DNA of 64,000 nucleotides. It comes from Bacteroidales bacterium. Its GTDB lineage: Bacteria; Bacteroidota; Bacteroidia; Bacteroidales; UBA932. The notes below the pieces were generated by a model, which worked only from the letters and a program-made list of their open reading frames with translations, ran no database searches and was not told the DNA's origin. Of the stretch, positions 61,031-64,000 are shown one piece after another; within the stretch, counting starts at the first letter, position 1; every line of letters starts with the position of its first letter. The stretch spans positions 62,001 to 126,000 of the forward strand of contig JAGCVJ010000011.1 of NCBI GenBank assembly GCA_017962375.1, given 5' to 3'. The translations under genes were made by a program, and so were the position numbers.

Positions 61031-61703
61031 ATTCTTTGAGATAGAACGGCTGGAAATAAGCCAGGTCTGAAAACCTGCCTTCTTCCAGAGCCTTTGACGC
61101 TGCAATCCTGAGACCTGAGGCCAATGGCGCCTGGTCCAGGATTGTGATGTTTTCAGGTAGGCTGCCGAATGTTTCACTGAGCAGCCTGCCGAATTTCGGG
61201 GCCCCGTTTCCGCAAAACAGCACATTTGTCTCAGCGATCAGTTCCTTGAAGCTTCCGCTGTCCAGAATCTTGGCCTGTGTAGGGGATATCTGCTTGAGAG
61301 AGTGGTCGTAAACGGCAGTGTAAACCTCCATCCTGCCGGCGTCAATCATAGGAACTATGTGAGCAAAGCGGTTTTCTTTCTCGTCCAGCGCGCACTGGGC
61401 TATCACTTCCAGTGTGCTGATGCCAATAAGCTTTGTATTAGCCGCGTAGGCAATGCCCTTAGCCAGAGAAACGCCAATTCTGAGGCCCATGTAACTTCCC
61501 GGCCCTTCGCTTACGGCCACTGCCGCAAGGTCTTTTGCCTTCAGGCCGTTTTCTGAGAGTATGCTTTCTGCAAAAGGGGCCAGGATGGTGTCATGGCTCT
61601 TTCCAATGCGGCAGATTTTCTGGGCAAGTAGCGTCTGTCCGTCAGAAAGCGCGGCAGAGCAAGTGTCCGTGGCAGATTCTATCAGCAGAATGAATTTAGG
61701 CAT
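60999..61703 (-). CDS. tsaB: tRNA threonylcarbamoyladenosine biosynthesis protein TsaB
   Basis: A 234-residue ASKHA-fold protein that partners TsaD in making t6A37 on tRNAs. It has ILLIESATDTCSAAL, VAVSEGPGSYMGLRIGVSLAKGIAYA and ISTLEVIAQ, the standard TsaB motifs. Its C-terminus overlaps the thioredoxin-fold lipoprotein gene by 32 bases on the opposite strand, a long convergent overlap. It lies six bases after the periplasmic adaptor gene. Confidence 0.94.
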   Translation of the reverse strand: MPKFILLIESATDTCSAALSDGQTLLAQKICRIGKSHDTILAPFAESILSENGLKAKDLAAVAVSEGPGSYMGLRIGVSLAKGIAYAANTKLIGISTLEVIAQCALDEKENRFAHIVPMIDAGRMEVYTAVYDHSLKQISPTQAKILDSGSFKELIAETNVLFCGNGAPKFGRLLSETFGSLPENITILDQAPLASGLRIAASKALEEGRFSDLAYFQPFYLKEFIPGKQKKLL

Positions 61704-61709
61704 TGCAGT

Positions 61710-62915
61710 CTATTTTGCTGTTGAGGTCTTTACCTTGGAGCCGTTGTTGAGAGTTTTGCTTATCGCCGAGAAAGGTCCTGTAACCACAATAGAGGAATCT
61801 GACAGGCCTTCTTTTATCTCGATGTTTGCCATATCCTGGATTCCGGTCTTAACAGCAACGGCCTTAACGGTTTGGTCTTGAGGGTTGTAAGTGAAAACGA
61901 AGGTCTTGCCGCCTTCCGTGGAAAGGTCGCTGCGGCCGGTAATGGCGGCAATAGGGAGGGCCAGCACGTCTTCAGCCTTGCTTGTCTGGATCTGCACAGA
62001 TGCGCTCATTCCCGGGCGGAAAGGATCTTTCAGGTCTGCGTAGGACTCAGGGACTATCCTGACCTTCACTTCAAACGTGGTAGCCTGGTCCAGAGAAGCC
62101 GTGGCGGAACTCTTGGAAGAATTGGCCACCTCGGTAACCACTCCGTAGAAATCTCTGTCCATATACGCGTCCACGGTGATCTTGGCGCTGTCTCCTGGAT
62201 TGAGGCGGATAATATCGTTCTCGTTCACGTCCACCAGCACTTCCATCTGGTCGAAATTGGCCACCCTGAACATCTCGGTGCCGGCCATCTGGCTGGTTCC
62301 CACAACTCTTTCGCCGAGCTCAACCGAGAGCTTGGAAATGATTCCGTCCATCGGGGAATAAATGGTGGTCTTGAGCAGATTCTCCCTGGCTTCCTTGAGC
62401 CTGGCCTCGGCGCTGCTGATGTTGAAACGGGCGCCGTCCAGCTGCTGCTGGGCCACATCCCATTCGGCGCTGGCGTTCTCGTACTCGGCCTTGGAAACGG
62501 TCTTCAGCTCATAGAGCTTGGAATATCTTTCAAAGTTCTGCTTTGCCCTCAGTGTCTGGGCCTGCTGTTGCTTGTAGGATGCCCTCACAGCATTCAGTGA
62601 TGCCATAGCCTGATCCACGGCAGACAGGTAAATGTCCTGCTTGATCTTGATAATAAGGTCTCCCTTCTTGACGGCGTCTCCTTCTTTGACGTGAAGTTCC
62701 ACAATTTCTCCGGACACATCGGGAGAAATCTTGACTTCCGTCACAGGCTGGATCTTTCCGTTTGCAGGAATGTTTTCCACGATAGTCATCCTGCTTGCCT
62801 TCTGCGTTTCAACTATAGGCAGCTGGTTTTTCTTGCAGGTTTTGGACATTATCATCATCAGCACTATAACGGCTGCGGCAATTATCCACCAGATATTTTT
62901 CTTTTTCTTCCCCAT
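61710..62915 (-). CDS. Periplasmic adaptor subunit of an efflux system (HlyD/MacA type)
   Basis: A 401-residue membrane fusion protein. A single N-terminal helix (about 8-24) anchors it, the lipoyl halves are at SGEIVELHVKEGDAVKKGDLIIKI and the matching DGIISKLSVELGERVVG, a coiled-coil hairpin lies between them (about 95-185), and beta-barrel and membrane-proximal domains follow. It bridges an inner membrane pump and a TolC channel. The TolC-type gene is four bases upstream; the pump itself is not in the window and may precede the TolC gene. Confidence 0.92.
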   Translation of the reverse strand: MGKKKKNIWWIIAAAVIVLMMIMSKTCKKNQLPIVETQKASRMTIVENIPANGKIQPVTEVKISPDVSGEIVELHVKEGDAVKKGDLIIKIKQDIYLSAVDQAMASLNAVRASYKQQQAQTLRAKQNFERYSKLYELKTVSKAEYENASAEWDVAQQQLDGARFNISSAEARLKEARENLLKTTIYSPMDGIISKLSVELGERVVGTSQMAGTEMFRVANFDQMEVLVDVNENDIIRLNPGDSAKITVDAYMDRDFYGVVTEVANSSKSSATASLDQATTFEVKVRIVPESYADLKDPFRPGMSASVQIQTSKAEDVLALPIAAITGRSDLSTEGGKTFVFTYNPQDQTVKAVAVKTGIQDMANIEIKEGLSDSSIVVTGPFSAISKTLNNGSKVKTSTAK

Positions 62916-62919
62916 TAGT

Positions 62920-64000
62920 TTATAGATTGATGGCTTTTCCTTTGTAGAAATCCAGGATCTTCAGCTCGAACAGATACTGGTATTTTGCCTGGTAATAGGC
63001 AGATACGGCTTTGAACAAGTTGGTCTTGGCAATGTTGTAGTCTGTGGCGTTCATCATTCCCACGTTGAACTTGTTCTCTGTATATGTGAAGGATTCCTGT
63101 ATGCTTCTCATGTTTTCCTTGGCGGCTTTCATTCTCTCGTACGCGTTCAGCGCCTCGTTCCAGGCGGTCTGGATTTCCTTGTAGAGCGACTGCTTCTGCA
63201 TCTGGAGAGTGAGCCTGCTGTTTTCAACCGCCAGCCGGGCATTTCTTGCGCTGGTGCGGGCAGACAGGGAATTGAAAACCGGTATGCTCAGCGAAAAGCC
63301 CAGCGACGGGTTCTTGTTGTGCTCGAACTGAGTGAAGAACGCTCCGCTCTGGCCGTCGGTATAGTAAGAGCCGTAGCCTGCCTGCACTGATAGTGAAGGC
63401 AGCATCCTGCCCCATATTGCTTTGTAGTCGTACTTGCTTTTCTCCAGGCTGTACTCAGCGATTTTAACCTGCGGCAGATCAAGCGCCTGCGCATAGATGT
63501 CCGAGGCCGTTCCTTCCGGAAGGGCGATCTCGGAGGCCGTGCTGTCTGGAGCCATTACATCGAAAGAGGCGGCCACATCGGCAGGCAGGTCCAGCAGCTG
63601 GATCAGGGTGAGCATATTGGTCCTCACGTCTGAAGACGCCGAAACCAGCTGAGACTTCTCGTTGGCAAGCTGGGCCTTCACCTCCAGAAGGGTGCTGTAA
63701 GCCTGGCTTCCCGCATCCACCAGCTGGGCTGTGCGTTTCACCTGTTCCTCGGTGCTCTTGCAGCTTTCCTCGGCAGACCGCTCTATCTCCCTGGAGAGCA
63801 AAAGCTGAAGGTAAGCCCTTGTAATCTGGATGGTTATGTCGTTCTTGATCTTCTCCACCTGCTGCTCGGCAATCTTCAGGGAAGTGGTGTTGCTCCTTAT
63901 GGAGTTGGCCTTGGAAAAGCCCTGGAATATTGTCGCTGAGGCGCTGAGGCTTCCGCTGGTGGACATGCTTCTCTTGTTCTTTATGATTTCCAGTGTCTGG
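62920..64000 (-). CDS. TolC family outer membrane channel (N-terminus beyond window)
   Basis: The frame is open to the window edge, giving at least 360 residues. An internal Met at 63966 is not the start, because homologous TolC sequence (TLEIIKNKRSMSTSGSLSASATIFQGF) continues upstream through it. The segment contains the two-repeat TolC architecture, with long coiled-coil helices such as KIAEQQVEKIKNDITIQITRAY and the second-repeat SLGFSLSIPVFNSLSARTSAR. It forms the outer membrane exit duct for the adaptor encoded directly downstream. Confidence 0.92.
   Translation of the reverse strand, partial: QTLEIIKNKRSMSTSGSLSASATIFQGFSKANSIRSNTTSLKIAEQQVEKIKNDITIQITRAYLQLLLSREIERSAEESCKSTEEQVKRTAQLVDAGSQAYSTLLEVKAQLANEKSQLVSASSDVRTNMLTLIQLLDLPADVAASFDVMAPDSTASEIALPEGTASDIYAQALDLPQVKIAEYSLEKSKYDYKAIWGRMLPSLSVQAGYGSYYTDGQSGAFFTQFEHNKNPSLGFSLSIPVFNSLSARTSARNARLAVENSRLTLQMQKQSLYKEIQTAWNEALNAYERMKAAKENMRSIQESFTYTENKFNVGMMNATDYNIAKTNLFKAVSAYYQAKYQYLFELKILDFYKGKAINL

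Overview
The window reads as chromosomal core sequence from a member of Bacteroidota, most likely order Bacteroidales. The evidence is a SusC/SusD pair, many small lipoproteins with Bacteroidota-style signal peptides, the TAnnTTTG -7 promoter element upstream of more than a dozen genes, weak or absent Shine-Dalgarno sequences, and Bacteroidota versions of MraY, GltX, IspH and the division genes. MurE carries the DNPR motif of the meso-diaminopimelate-adding enzyme. Genus cannot be fixed from sequence reading alone. I saw no insertion sequence, prophage, CRISPR array, rRNA or toxin-antitoxin pair.

Layout. 1-4300: small envelope and metabolic genes (lipoprotein with a flavin-reductase-like fold, PepSY-like protein, C_GCAxxG_C_C protein, NhaA antiporter, GNAT acetyltransferase). 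4303-21742: a complete division and cell wall (dcw) cluster on the minus strand, read mraZ-rsmH-ftsL-ftsI-murE-mraY-murD-ftsW-murG/murC-ftsQ-ftsA-ftsZ-gltX. It is headed by three 10-bp-spaced GTGGGA boxes, the expected MraZ operator. murG and murC form one uninterrupted frame. 21773-24480: dnaX-lptB with a terminator. 24539-29097: M16 peptidase, O-methyltransferase, two lipoproteins, a CAT-like acyltransferase and a DUF805 protein. 29118-34122: a minus-strand run of a transglutaminase lipoprotein, two secreted paralogues, a zinc-ribbon membrane protein, a ScpB-like methylmalonyl-CoA decarboxylase and a glycosyltransferase. 34125-35641: ispH and efp.

35655-43497: plus-strand cmk, an NtrX-like regulator without a DNA-binding domain, rlmH, a 1195-residue NtrY-like sensor kinase and a MalY/PatB-type lyase, interrupted by a DUF4783 gene on the minus strand. 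43517-43651: tRNA-Pro (CGG) with a leader hairpin and a bidirectional terminator. 43671-48310: an isolated SusC/SusD pair. 48411-52578: engB-prs-nadE-small Cys protein-der. 52612-56458: small envelope proteins, including a two-repeat secreted protein and a frameshifted tandem copy of it. 56585-61030: xseA-xseB-ribF, greA, a HIT protein and a thioredoxin-fold lipoprotein without its CxxC. 60999-64000: tsaB, a periplasmic adaptor and a TolC-type outer membrane protein that runs off the edge.

I found no clearly new defence or mobile system. The observations most worth a second look are the MurG-MurC fusion, the HTH-less NtrX-like regulator with a changed GAFTGA loop beside a giant kinase, a terminator-like hairpin in the greA leader, a perfect 12-bp inverted repeat upstream of xseA, the mixed 29118-34062 operon, and repeated use of the palindrome ATCGCGAT, twice directly abutting a start codon.
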